The position numbers and the translations under genes were made by a program. A stretch of 14,086 nt of DNA from the NCBI GenBank assembly GCA_035528235.1, contig DATKZB010000377.1, forward strand, positions 1 to 14,086, read 5' to 3'. The DNA comes from DATKZB01 sp035528235 (GTDB taxonomy: Bacteria > Planctomycetota > Phycisphaerae > FEN-1346). Below the pieces are notes generated by a model. It was not told the DNA's origin. It searched no databases and saw only the letters and a program-made list of their open reading frames with translations. Below, in pieces: positions 5,822 to 12,243 of this stretch (position 1 is the stretch's first letter; every line of letters starts with the position of its first letter).

Positions 5822-7726
5822 TTACTTCCGTTTGCGGTCTGCCAGGAGCAGGATGTCGCGCAGGGCCTGGGGACCGCGGGCGGCCATCCATTGTTTCTCA
5901 AAATGCCGGTCGAGGGCGATCTGGGCGATGGCGCTGAGGGCCCGCAGGTGGAAGTTCCGCTCATCCTGCGAGCCGGCCAGGATAAAGACCGTTTGCACGG
6001 GGGGGTGTCCCTCGCCAAAGACAATGCCCTCGCGGCAGCGGATCGGCAGAATGTCGAACCGGTGCTCGCCGTCGACGACGATGTGGGGGATGGCCAGCCC
6101 CGGCTGGATGACGGTACTCGACTCGGCCTCGCGGGCCCGCAGTTTCTCCAAAAGCGTCTTGGCCGAGAGGCCAAGCCGCGTGCTGAGCACGTCGGCCGCC
6201 TGCGCGAACATCTCGTCGGCGCCAGGGCGGGACTCCAGGTCGAGGACCTCGCAGTGTTCAATCAGGCGGTCGAACCGGTCTTGGACGATTTCGTCGCGCT
6301 GCATCGCGATCTCCCGGAGTTCTTCCTCGAGGCTGCTGCGGCGAATCTCTTTCGCCACGATGTTGCGGACCATGTACACGAGGGCGCTCTCGCGGGTGCT
6401 CCGAGGACGGACCCAGATGAAGTACCACAGCAGGCCGCCCACCACAAACGCCGCGGCCGTCACGGCAGGCGCCGGGCCCAGTTCCGCGCCCAGCACCACG
6501 ATCAGAACCGCATACACGCCGATACCCGCCAACTGGACCCACGGAAACAGCGGGCACCGGTACAGCGGGCGATAGTTCTGAATCCGGCTGCCGCGCATAA
6601 TCAGCACCGCCACGTTCGTCAGCAGGAACAGAACCAGTTTCATCGTGCTGGCCACCTTGACCAGGTCGCCGATGCTCAGGAAGAGCACCATGGCCATCAT
6701 GAAACCGCCAGTCACGAGGATGCTGACGTAGGGGGTCCCGAACCGCTTCGAGACCTTCCGCAGCGCGGCCGGCAGGAGGCCGTCGCGGCTCATGGCCATC
6801 GGGCTCCGCGAGGCCGCCAGGATGCCGCTGTTGCCGGTCGTCACGAAGGCCAGGATGGCCGCGGCCGAGAGCAGGACCACGCCGCCCTTGCCCAGGAACC
6901 GACCGGCCGCCAGGCTCAAGGGGGCCATGCTCCCGTACGGTCCGGCGGCCAGTTCGTCGGACCCCACGACGCCCACCACCACGAAGACCGCCGCCACGTA
7001 GAACACCGACACGACCGCGAACGACAGGAACATGGCGCCGGGCAAGTTCCGGCCCGGCTGGTGGACCTCCTCGGCCACGCTGGCCACCTTGGTCAGTCCC
7101 CCGAACGAGACGAACACCAGCGCCGAGGCCGCCAGCAGGTTCCCCGTCCCGGCGCCCATGAAGTGGTCGAAGTTCGGGTGCTGCTGCACGTTCGGCACGC
7201 CGGCCAGGACGAACACGCCGAGGACGGCCAATAGCACCGCAACCATGATGACCTGGATACGCCCGGCCAGTTCGACGCTCAGGATGTTGAGCACCATGAA
7301 GACGGCGCAGCAACCGACCGCCACGCCCTTGACCGACCACTCCCACTCCTCGGGCGTCAGGTCGGCCGCCGGCCAGATCAACTGGGCGAACGCCCCGATG
7401 CCGACCATGGCAAACGCACTCTTGAGGGCCAGCGACAGCCACGCCGCCAGGCCGGCCAACGTCCCCGGCAGGGCCCCCATGCTGCGCTCGATGAAGAAGT
7501 AATCGCCGCCGCTCTTGGGCATGGCGGTGGCCAGTTCGGCCTTCGACAGCAACGCCGGCACGACCATGATCGCGGCCAGCGCGTAGGCCAGGACGACCGC
7601 CGCCCCGCACACCTTGAATGCCTGGCCCGGCAGGACAAAGAGGCCGCTGCTGACCATGGCCCCGGTGGCGATCGAGAACACCGCCCAGAAACCGAGGTGG
7701 CGGCCGAGGGCCTTGATTGGTTTCAT
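5822..7726 (-). CDS. APC-family amino-acid permease fused to a C-terminal PTS EIIA domain
   Basis: The 634-residue product has two parts. Residues ~11-437 form an amino-acid/polyamine/organocation transporter with about twelve hydrophobic segments; TM1 carries the unwound motif GAMVSSGLFVLPG, and family loops such as SKAELATAMPKSGGDYFFIE follow. Residues ~440-495 are a charged helical linker (for example EEELREIAMQRDEI), and ~497-634 form an EIIA domain of the fructose/Ntr class with the phosphorylatable His548 in QPGLAIPHIVV. The protein probably imports or exchanges an amino acid, with transport gated by EIIA phosphorylation; the substrate cannot be predicted. I use the ATG at 7726, which has a GGAG Shine-Dalgarno sequence 7 bases upstream; the in-frame ATG at 7792 lies inside the predicted -35 box. 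It heads the operon with archease and rtcB. Confidence 0.94.
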   Translation of the reverse strand: MKPIKALGRHLGFWAVFSIATGAMVSSGLFVLPGQAFKVCGAAVVLAYALAAIMVVPALLSKAELATAMPKSGGDYFFIERSMGALPGTLAGLAAWLSLALKSAFAMVGIGAFAQLIWPAADLTPEEWEWSVKGVAVGCCAVFMVLNILSVELAGRIQVIMVAVLLAVLGVFVLAGVPNVQQHPNFDHFMGAGTGNLLAASALVFVSFGGLTKVASVAEEVHQPGRNLPGAMFLSFAVVSVFYVAAVFVVVGVVGSDELAAGPYGSMAPLSLAAGRFLGKGGVVLLSAAAILAFVTTGNSGILAASRSPMAMSRDGLLPAALRKVSKRFGTPYVSILVTGGFMMAMVLFLSIGDLVKVASTMKLVLFLLTNVAVLIMRGSRIQNYRPLYRCPLFPWVQLAGIGVYAVLIVVLGAELGPAPAVTAAAFVVGGLLWYFIWVRPRSTRESALVYMVRNIVAKEIRRSSLEEELREIAMQRDEIVQDRFDRLIEHCEVLDLESRPGADEMFAQAADVLSTRLGLSAKTLLEKLRAREAESSTVIQPGLAIPHIVVDGEHRFDILPIRCREGIVFGEGHPPVQTVFILAGSQDERNFHLRALSAIAQIALDRHFEKQWMAARGPQALRDILLLADRKRK

Positions 7727-7763
7727 CGAGGTACTCCATGCCCGGCGCATCGGACATGAGTTG

Positions 7764-7792
7764 AGTTTATCCGTGGGCGTGCGCCGAATCAA
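7764..7792 (-). promoter_or_regulatory. Putative sigma70-type promoter for permease-archease-rtcB operon
   Basis: On the minus strand TTGATT (plus-strand 7787-7792) is followed by a 17-bp spacer and TAAACT (7764-7769). The -35 and -10 each match consensus at 4 of 6 bases. Transcription would begin near 7757, about 30 bases before the ATG at 7726, and this supports that start codon over the one at 7792. Confidence 0.42.
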
Positions 7793-7860
7793 CCGCGGGG
7801 CCGGTAACGCCCCGGCGCGGCCACCTCAACGGGCGGCCGCTTGGGCCCGAGCGCGCGGGC

Positions 7861-7995
7861 TCACCACCCACCTCCGCCGCCCCCGCCTCCGCCGCCACCC
7901 GAGGACCCGCCGCCGCCGGAACCGGAACTCGACCCGGGGGCCGTCGACGCCGACCCCAGCGCGCCCGCCCGTGGTCGACGCCCGCGCGGGCGGCG
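7861..7995 (-). pseudogene. Orphan glycine-rich tail, possible remnant of a TPM/YgcG-type membrane protein gene
   Basis: Immediately after the cobO stop, and by chance or descent in the same frame, the minus strand encodes 44 residues ending in Ser, four Gly, two Ser, eleven Gly, Trp and stop. This ending is typical of the C-terminus of secreted or membrane TPM-domain (YgcG-like) proteins. The glycine codons are mixed (GGT, GGC, GGA, GGG), which is more like a protein-coding tail than a slipped triplet repeat. No start codon (ATG) is present in the frame after the cobO stop, so it is not a free gene. A perfect 14-bp palindrome at 7979-7992 sits between it and cobO and could act in cobO 3'-end formation. 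The remnant reading is inference; a chance GC-rich stretch is possible. Confidence 0.3.
7979..7992 (-). repeat. 14-bp perfect palindrome just downstream of cobO
   Basis: The sequence cgcccgcgcgggcg equals its own reverse complement and begins 3 bp after the cobO stop codon. It could fold into a five-pair GC hairpin. No T-run follows, so it is at best a weak terminator or an mRNA 3'-end stabiliser. Confidence 0.35.
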
Positions 7996-8523
7996 TCAGA
8001 ACTCCACGCCTTCCTGTGCCCCCAGGCCCGCGTCGTGTGGGTGCTTCAACGAGCGCATCTCGGTCACCAGGTCGGCCCGGTCAAGGAGGCCCGGCCACCC
8101 GCCGCGCCCCGTCAAGACCAGGTGCACGGCGGCCGGGCGGGCATCCAGAAGCGATTCGGCCTCGTCGCGGGTCAAGAGGTCCAGGCCGACGGCCGTCAGG
8201 ATCTCGTCGGCCACGACCATCGCGTACCGGCCCTGGCCGAGGCACTTCCGGACCAGGGCGAGGGCCTGGCGTGCGGCCGCGCGGTCTTCGGGCCTCGGCT
8301 CGCCCGTCACGCAGCCGGCGCCCATGCGGAAGATCTCCAGGTCGGGGGCCAGGCGTTTCGCAGCCTCGTGCTCGCCCACGGCGGCGGCCTTGACGAACTG
8401 GACGAACGCCACCCGCATCCGGTGCCCGACGGCCCGCAGTGCCAAGCCGAGGGCGGCCGTGGTCTTGCCCTTGCCATCGCCCGTGTGGACGATGACGAGC
8501 CCTCGCGCCGGCTTGGCCACCAT
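7996..8523 (-). CDS. cobO: Cob(I)yrinic acid a,c-diamide adenosyltransferase (CobO/BtuR type)
   Basis: The enzyme transfers the adenosyl group of ATP to the cobalt of reduced corrinoids, making the coenzyme form of vitamin B12 during synthesis or salvage. The 175-residue product has the P-loop GDGKGKTTAALG (15-26), FVQFVK (40-45), VVADEIL (103-109), LTGR (137-140), and the conserved C-terminus HPHDAGLGAQEGVEF. Length and ends are those of the family. I place the start at the ATG at 8523 because a good promoter (-10 at 8557-8562) implies transcription from about 8550, and an AAGGA sequence precedes this ATG; an upstream in-frame ATG at 8595 would start before the promoter. It diverges from tex and has no other B12 gene nearby, so it more likely serves corrinoid salvage than full synthesis here. 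No cobalamin riboswitch fits in the short leader. Confidence 0.95.
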   Translation of the reverse strand: MVAKPARGLVIVHTGDGKGKTTAALGLALRAVGHRMRVAFVQFVKAAAVGEHEAAKRLAPDLEIFRMGAGCVTGEPRPEDRAAARQALALVRKCLGQGRYAMVVADEILTAVGLDLLTRDEAESLLDARPAAVHLVLTGRGGWPGLLDRADLVTEMRSLKHPHDAGLGAQEGVEF

Positions 8524-8556
8524 GGTCCCCGTCCTTCCCGCGGCGCTGCCGAGGTC

Positions 8557-8585
8557 ATTGTAGACCGCCGCCGCACCGGCCGCAA
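8557..8585 (-). promoter_or_regulatory. Putative sigma70-type promoter for cobO
   Basis: On the minus strand TTGCGG (plus-strand 8580-8585), a 17-bp spacer and TACAAT (8557-8562) form a promoter whose -10 matches consensus at 5 of 6 bases. Predicted transcription start is near 8550, giving a leader of about 27 bases before cobO. Confidence 0.5.
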
Positions 8586-8609
8586 GCGCGCCCAAGGCCC
8601 GGAAAAACC

Positions 8610-8638
8610 TTTTGCGTCGCCGGGCGAGTCCGTATACT
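8610..8638 (+). promoter_or_regulatory. Putative promoter for tex-SDR-dehydrogenase unit
   Basis: TATACT at 8633-8638 matches the -10 consensus at 5 of 6 bases; TTTTGC lies 17 bp upstream as a poor -35. Transcription would begin near 8645. It does not overlap the divergent cobO promoter, whose -35 ends at 8585. Confidence 0.38.
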
Positions 8639-8693
8639 CGGCAGACCGTTTCCTGGGCGGTGTATGGCCCACTGCAAAAAGGTTGTTCCGCTC

Positions 8694-11363
8694 ATGCCTT
8701 TCGACATGTCCGAGGCACTGGCTCGGCGGCTGAAGATCAGCCGCGAGCGAATCACCCCCGTTCTGGAACTGCTCGACGCGGGCTTCCGCCCCGTCTTCAT
8801 CGCCCACTACCGGAAGGCGGAGACCGGCAGCACCGACGAGGAGACCATTCTCCGCATCCAGGAGACCCGCGGGGAACTGGCGGCCATGGAAGACCTCCGG
8901 TTCCAGGCCCGCAGCCTGGCCGAGCGGGCGAGGGCCCTGACGGAGCGCATGGCGGCGACCATCGTCAAGGCCGAAGACGAGGTCGCCCTGGAAGACCTGA
9001 TGGAGCCGCTTCGGCCGAAGCGCCGCACGGCCGGCATCGTGGCCTGCGAGCGCGGCCTCGAAGGGCTGGCCGACTACGCCTCGGCCGGCGCCGCCAGCGG
9101 ACCGGACCTGGCGGTGAAGGCCACGGAGTTCGTGAACCCGGACCGCGAGGTCCGCTCGCCCGAGGAGGCCCTGGCCGGGGCCGGGCACATCCTGGCGGAG
9201 CGCGTGGCCGACCATGCGCGGGTCCGTAGCGAGGTCCGGCAGTTCGTCTGGGAACGGGGGGTCCTTAAGTCGCAGCCGTCGAAGCAGCGGACGAAGCAGG
9301 CCGCCGAGTTCCGCGGGTACTTCAACTTTGCCGAGCCCCTGACCCGCATCCCGCCGCATCGCATCCTGGCCATCAACCGCGGCGAGCGAAGCAAGGCCCT
9401 CAAGGTCACCATCGAGGTGCCCCTCGATGCCCTCATGGAACGCGTGGTCGGACTGGTCATGCCGAAGGAACACCGCTTCGGCGCGTTCCTGAAGGGCGTC
9501 CTGGCCGACACGCTCCAGCGGCTCGTCTTGCCGGCCGTCGAACGCGACGTCCGCCGCCGGCTGACCGAGCGGTCCGAACGCCACGCCGCCGATGTCTTCG
9601 TCTCGAACCTGCGGAGCCTGCTCATGGCCCGGCCGTCTCGCGGCCGGCGCGTCCTGGCCATCCAGCCGGGTTACCGGACGGGCTGCAAGATGGCCGTCCT
9701 CGAGGCGGACGGCGCCCTGCTCGGCGAGACGATCGTCTACCCGCTCGAGCCGCAGAACAAGGCGGCCGAGGCCAAGGTCGCGATCCTCCAGGCCGTCCAG
9801 CAACACCAGGTTGGAACCGTCGCCATCGGCAACGGCACCGGCTGCCGCGAGGTCGAGGCCCTGGTCTCGGAACTCATCGAGGAACACGCGCTCGACCTTC
9901 GCTACGCGGTCGTCTGCGAAGCCGGCGCCGCCGCCTACGCCGACAGCGACCTGGCGAAGCAGGAGTTCGGCCACCTCGACGCCGCCATCCGGGCCGCCAT
10001 CAGCATCGGCCGGCGACTCCAGGACCCCCTGGCGGAACTCGTCAAGATCGACCCACGGACCATCGGCGTGGGCCTGTATCAGCACGACGTGAACCAGCAG
10101 CGGCTCCAGCGGGCGCTCGACGAGACGATGGAATCATGCGTCGCCGTCGTCGGGGCCGACGCCAACACGGCCTCGCCGTCGATGCTCCGGCGGATACCCG
10201 GCCTCGGCGAGGCCCAGGTCGCCGCCCTCGTCGCACGCCGGGCCGAGGCGCCCCTGGCCAGCCGCGAGCAACTCAAGGACCTGCCCGGCTGGGATGAGAA
10301 GACCTTCCGGATGGCCGCGGGGTTCCTCCGCGTCCGCGGCGACCACCCTCTCGACGCCACGCGTATCCATCCCGAGCACTACGCCGAGGCCGAACGACTG
10401 CTGACGCACCTGGGGTACAGTCTCCAGGACCTCCAGAGCGGCGAGAAGGCCCAGACCCTGCGCAAGGTCCTGGTGGACCTGTCGCTGGAGCCGCTGGCCG
10501 AGGAACTCAAGATCCCCCTGCCGCGGCTGCTCGACATCGTCGGCGCGCTCCAGCGGCCCAGCCACGACCCGCGGTCCACGCATCACGGGCCGATCTTCCG
10601 CCGGCGAATGCGCCGAATCGAGGAGCTGCGGCCCAGCATGTGGGTCAAGGGAACCGTCCGGAACGTCGTGGACTTCGGCGCCTTCGTCGACATCGGCCTC
10701 AAGGAAGAGGGCCTGATCCACATCAGCCAGTTCTCGAAACGGTACGTGCGGAACCCCCTCAACTTCCTGCACGTCGGCGACGTCGTCGACGCCAAGATCG
10801 TCACCATCGAGACCGACAAGCACCGCATCGCCCTGACCCTGATCGACGACAGGCCGCCCAGACGCCGCGAGCCCAGGCCCAAGAGTCGCGACGCCGCAAC
10901 GGGCGAGACCCCACCGGCCAGGCGGCCCCCCGCCGACCACGCCCGGGCCCCCGGCGCAGCCGCGCCCTCGCGCGGAGCACCCGCCGCCGGTGCCCGAGGC
11001 CGCGACGCCGGCGGTCGGACGGGCCGCCGACCCAGAGACGCCACACCCGCCACAGGGCGCGGCCGCTCGGGTCCGTCACGGTCCGACCGCCGACCCCGGA
11101 CGGGGCCCCCGCGCGTCATCATCTCGAAGTCCGCGGCTGCGCCCGATGAGCGCGAACCCGACACCATGGGCCGACCCAAGATCCGGTGGGCCCACTACGA
11201 TTCCGATCCCGTCGAGAACGACTTCGACGACTTCGAGGACGAGGTGCCCCAGGAGCCCGAACCGGCCGCCGAGACCGCCGACCCCGATCCGGCCCCGGAG
11301 CCGCAGGCCGAGGCGACCGAACCGGCCACCGAGACCCCCGACCAGGAGCCACACGATGAGTAA
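8694..11363 (+). CDS. tex: Tex-type RNA-binding transcription accessory protein with a long charged C-terminal tail
   Basis: Tex proteins bind nucleic acid through a C-terminal S1 domain and influence transcription and RNA handling; they are related to eukaryotic Spt6. Domain order from the start at 8694 is: N-terminal helical/HTH region with IAHYRKAETGSTDEE (~36-50), YqgF/RNase-H-like fold (~319-450, with EAGAAAYADSDLAKQEF and RRLQDPLAELVKIDPRTIGV), helix-hairpin-helix segments (~496-560, IPGLGEAQVAALV), and S1 (~649-718, GTVRNVVDFGAFVDIGLKEEG). Residues ~720-889 are an added low-complexity tail: first Arg/Pro/Gly/Ala-rich and basic, then strongly acidic from residue 825. Typical Tex proteins end soon after S1, near 770-785 residues. 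The start is uncertain: 8664 and 8706 are also in frame; 8694 has an AAAAAGG about 11 bases upstream. The stop overlaps the next gene. Confidence 0.95.
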   Translation: MPFDMSEALARRLKISRERITPVLELLDAGFRPVFIAHYRKAETGSTDEETILRIQETRGELAAMEDLRFQARSLAERARALTERMAATIVKAEDEVALEDLMEPLRPKRRTAGIVACERGLEGLADYASAGAASGPDLAVKATEFVNPDREVRSPEEALAGAGHILAERVADHARVRSEVRQFVWERGVLKSQPSKQRTKQAAEFRGYFNFAEPLTRIPPHRILAINRGERSKALKVTIEVPLDALMERVVGLVMPKEHRFGAFLKGVLADTLQRLVLPAVERDVRRRLTERSERHAADVFVSNLRSLLMARPSRGRRVLAIQPGYRTGCKMAVLEADGALLGETIVYPLEPQNKAAEAKVAILQAVQQHQVGTVAIGNGTGCREVEALVSELIEEHALDLRYAVVCEAGAAAYADSDLAKQEFGHLDAAIRAAISIGRRLQDPLAELVKIDPRTIGVGLYQHDVNQQRLQRALDETMESCVAVVGADANTASPSMLRRIPGLGEAQVAALVARRAEAPLASREQLKDLPGWDEKTFRMAAGFLRVRGDHPLDATRIHPEHYAEAERLLTHLGYSLQDLQSGEKAQTLRKVLVDLSLEPLAEELKIPLPRLLDIVGALQRPSHDPRSTHHGPIFRRRMRRIEELRPSMWVKGTVRNVVDFGAFVDIGLKEEGLIHISQFSKRYVRNPLNFLHVGDVVDAKIVTIETDKHRIALTLIDDRPPRRREPRPKSRDAATGETPPARRPPADHARAPGAAAPSRGAPAAGARGRDAGGRTGRRPRDATPATGRGRSGPSRSDRRPRTGPPRVIISKSAAAPDEREPDTMGRPKIRWAHYDSDPVENDFDDFEDEVPQEPEPAAETADPDPAPEPQAEATEPATETPDQEPHDE

Positions 11364-12189
11364 GTCACCTGCACCGGCCGCCTTGCCGCCCGACCTCCTG
11401 GCCGGCAAGGTCGCCCTCGTGACGGGTGCCGGCAGCGGCCTGGGCCGGGGCATCGCCGAGGGCCTGGCCCGCGCCGGGGCGAAGGTCGCCCTGGTGGACA
11501 TCGACCTGGCAGCCGCCGAGGAGACGCACGCCCGCATCAGCCAGGCCGTGGCACCGCACCGCAGCCTGGCCGTCCGGTGCGACGTGACCGACGAAGCGAG
11601 CGTGGCGGCGGCCTTCAGCCACACGGTCGAAGCCTTCGGCGGGCTCGACGTGTGCGTGCCGGCGGCCGGCATCGCCCCGGCGTATCCGCTGGTCGATTTT
11701 CCCGTGGGGCCGTGGCGCAAGGCCATCGATATCAACCTGACGGGCTACTTTCTGACGGCCCGCGAGGCGGCCCGCATCCTGATTCGCCAGGGCCGCGGCG
11801 GCAGCATCATCCTGGTCTCGTCGAAGAGCGGCCTGGACGCCTCGAAGGCCAACTCGGCCTACAATGCCACGAAGGCCGGCGAGATCCACCTCGCGCGCGG
11901 CTGGGCGCTGGAACTCGGGGCCGAGGGTATCCGCGTCAACGCCATCGCCCCGGGCAACGTTTTCAAGGGCTCGAAGATATGGAACCCGGAGTACATCGAG
12001 GCCGCCGCCAGAAAACGTGGCATCCAGCCCGAGGAAGTCATTCCGTATTACGTCGGCCTGACGGCCCTGGGCATCGAGATTCAGCCCGAGGACGTGGCCG
12101 GCGTGGTGTGCTGGCTGGCCAGCGATGCCGCCCGCGTCATCACCGGCCAGGTGATCGTCTGCGACGCCGGCCAGGTCTTCGTCCGGTAG
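11356..12189 (+). CDS. Short-chain dehydrogenase resembling sorbitol-6-phosphate 2-dehydrogenase (SrlD/SorD-like)
   Basis: A 277-residue classical SDR. It has the cofactor motif TGAGSGLG (23-30), acidic residues at the end of beta-2 (VDID, 47-50) that favour NAD(H), Asn127, Ser156, Tyr169 and Lys173 as the catalytic set. The usual NNAG motif reads PAAG (102-105). The region from SSKSG through KRGIQPEEVIPYYV to the C-terminal TGQVIVCDAGQVF resembles E. coli SrlD, which oxidises glucitol-6-phosphate to fructose-6-phosphate. The start ATG overlaps the tex stop (ATGAGTAA), implying translational coupling, and a SorE-like dehydrogenase follows 54 bp later. The exact substrate is unproven: a related sugar or polyol phosphate is possible, and C-terminal domains of rhamnulose-type aldolase/dehydrogenases are also similar. 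Confidence 0.85.
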   Translation: MSKSPAPAALPPDLLAGKVALVTGAGSGLGRGIAEGLARAGAKVALVDIDLAAAEETHARISQAVAPHRSLAVRCDVTDEASVAAAFSHTVEAFGGLDVCVPAAGIAPAYPLVDFPVGPWRKAIDINLTGYFLTAREAARILIRQGRGGSIILVSSKSGLDASKANSAYNATKAGEIHLARGWALELGAEGIRVNAIAPGNVFKGSKIWNPEYIEAAARKRGIQPEEVIPYYVGLTALGIEIQPEDVAGVVCWLASDAARVITGQVIVCDAGQVFVR

Positions 12190-12243
12190 CGCCGCCTCGG
12201 GGGACCGGCGGCTCGCGCCGCACCAACGAAAGGGCGCCGTACC

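Noticed and set aside
3992..7234. A 1080-codon open frame on the plus strand opposite rtcB, archease and the permease.
   Set aside because: It is antisense to three genes with clear family motifs. In GC-rich DNA the absence of stops on the opposite strand is expected, and the translation is Arg/His/Gln-rich with no domain signature.
7841..7990. Plus-strand polyproline stretch.
   Set aside because: It is the complement of the Gly-rich tail. The Gly-rich reading ends in Trp-stop, which is a typical protein ending, whereas the plus-strand frame runs on into cobO antisense.
7999..8523. Selenocysteine or programmed readthrough at the cobO TGA.
   Set aside because: CobO ends at its canonical C-terminus before the TGA, and the downstream palindrome is too short and too late to act as a bacterial SECIS element. 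Only the remnant explanation is kept.
8524..8556. Cobalamin riboswitch upstream of cobO.
   Set aside because: The predicted leader is about 27 bases, far too short, and no B12-box-like sequence is visible.
8307..10085. 592-codon minus-strand open frame opposite tex.
   Set aside because: Antisense shadow of the tex coding frame; no motif and Gly/Asp/Arg-biased composition.
12191..12212. Six-base inverted repeat (gccgcc/ggcggc) between the SDR and SorE-like genes.
   Set aside because: Short stem with a ten-base loop and no T-run; common by chance in DNA of this composition.
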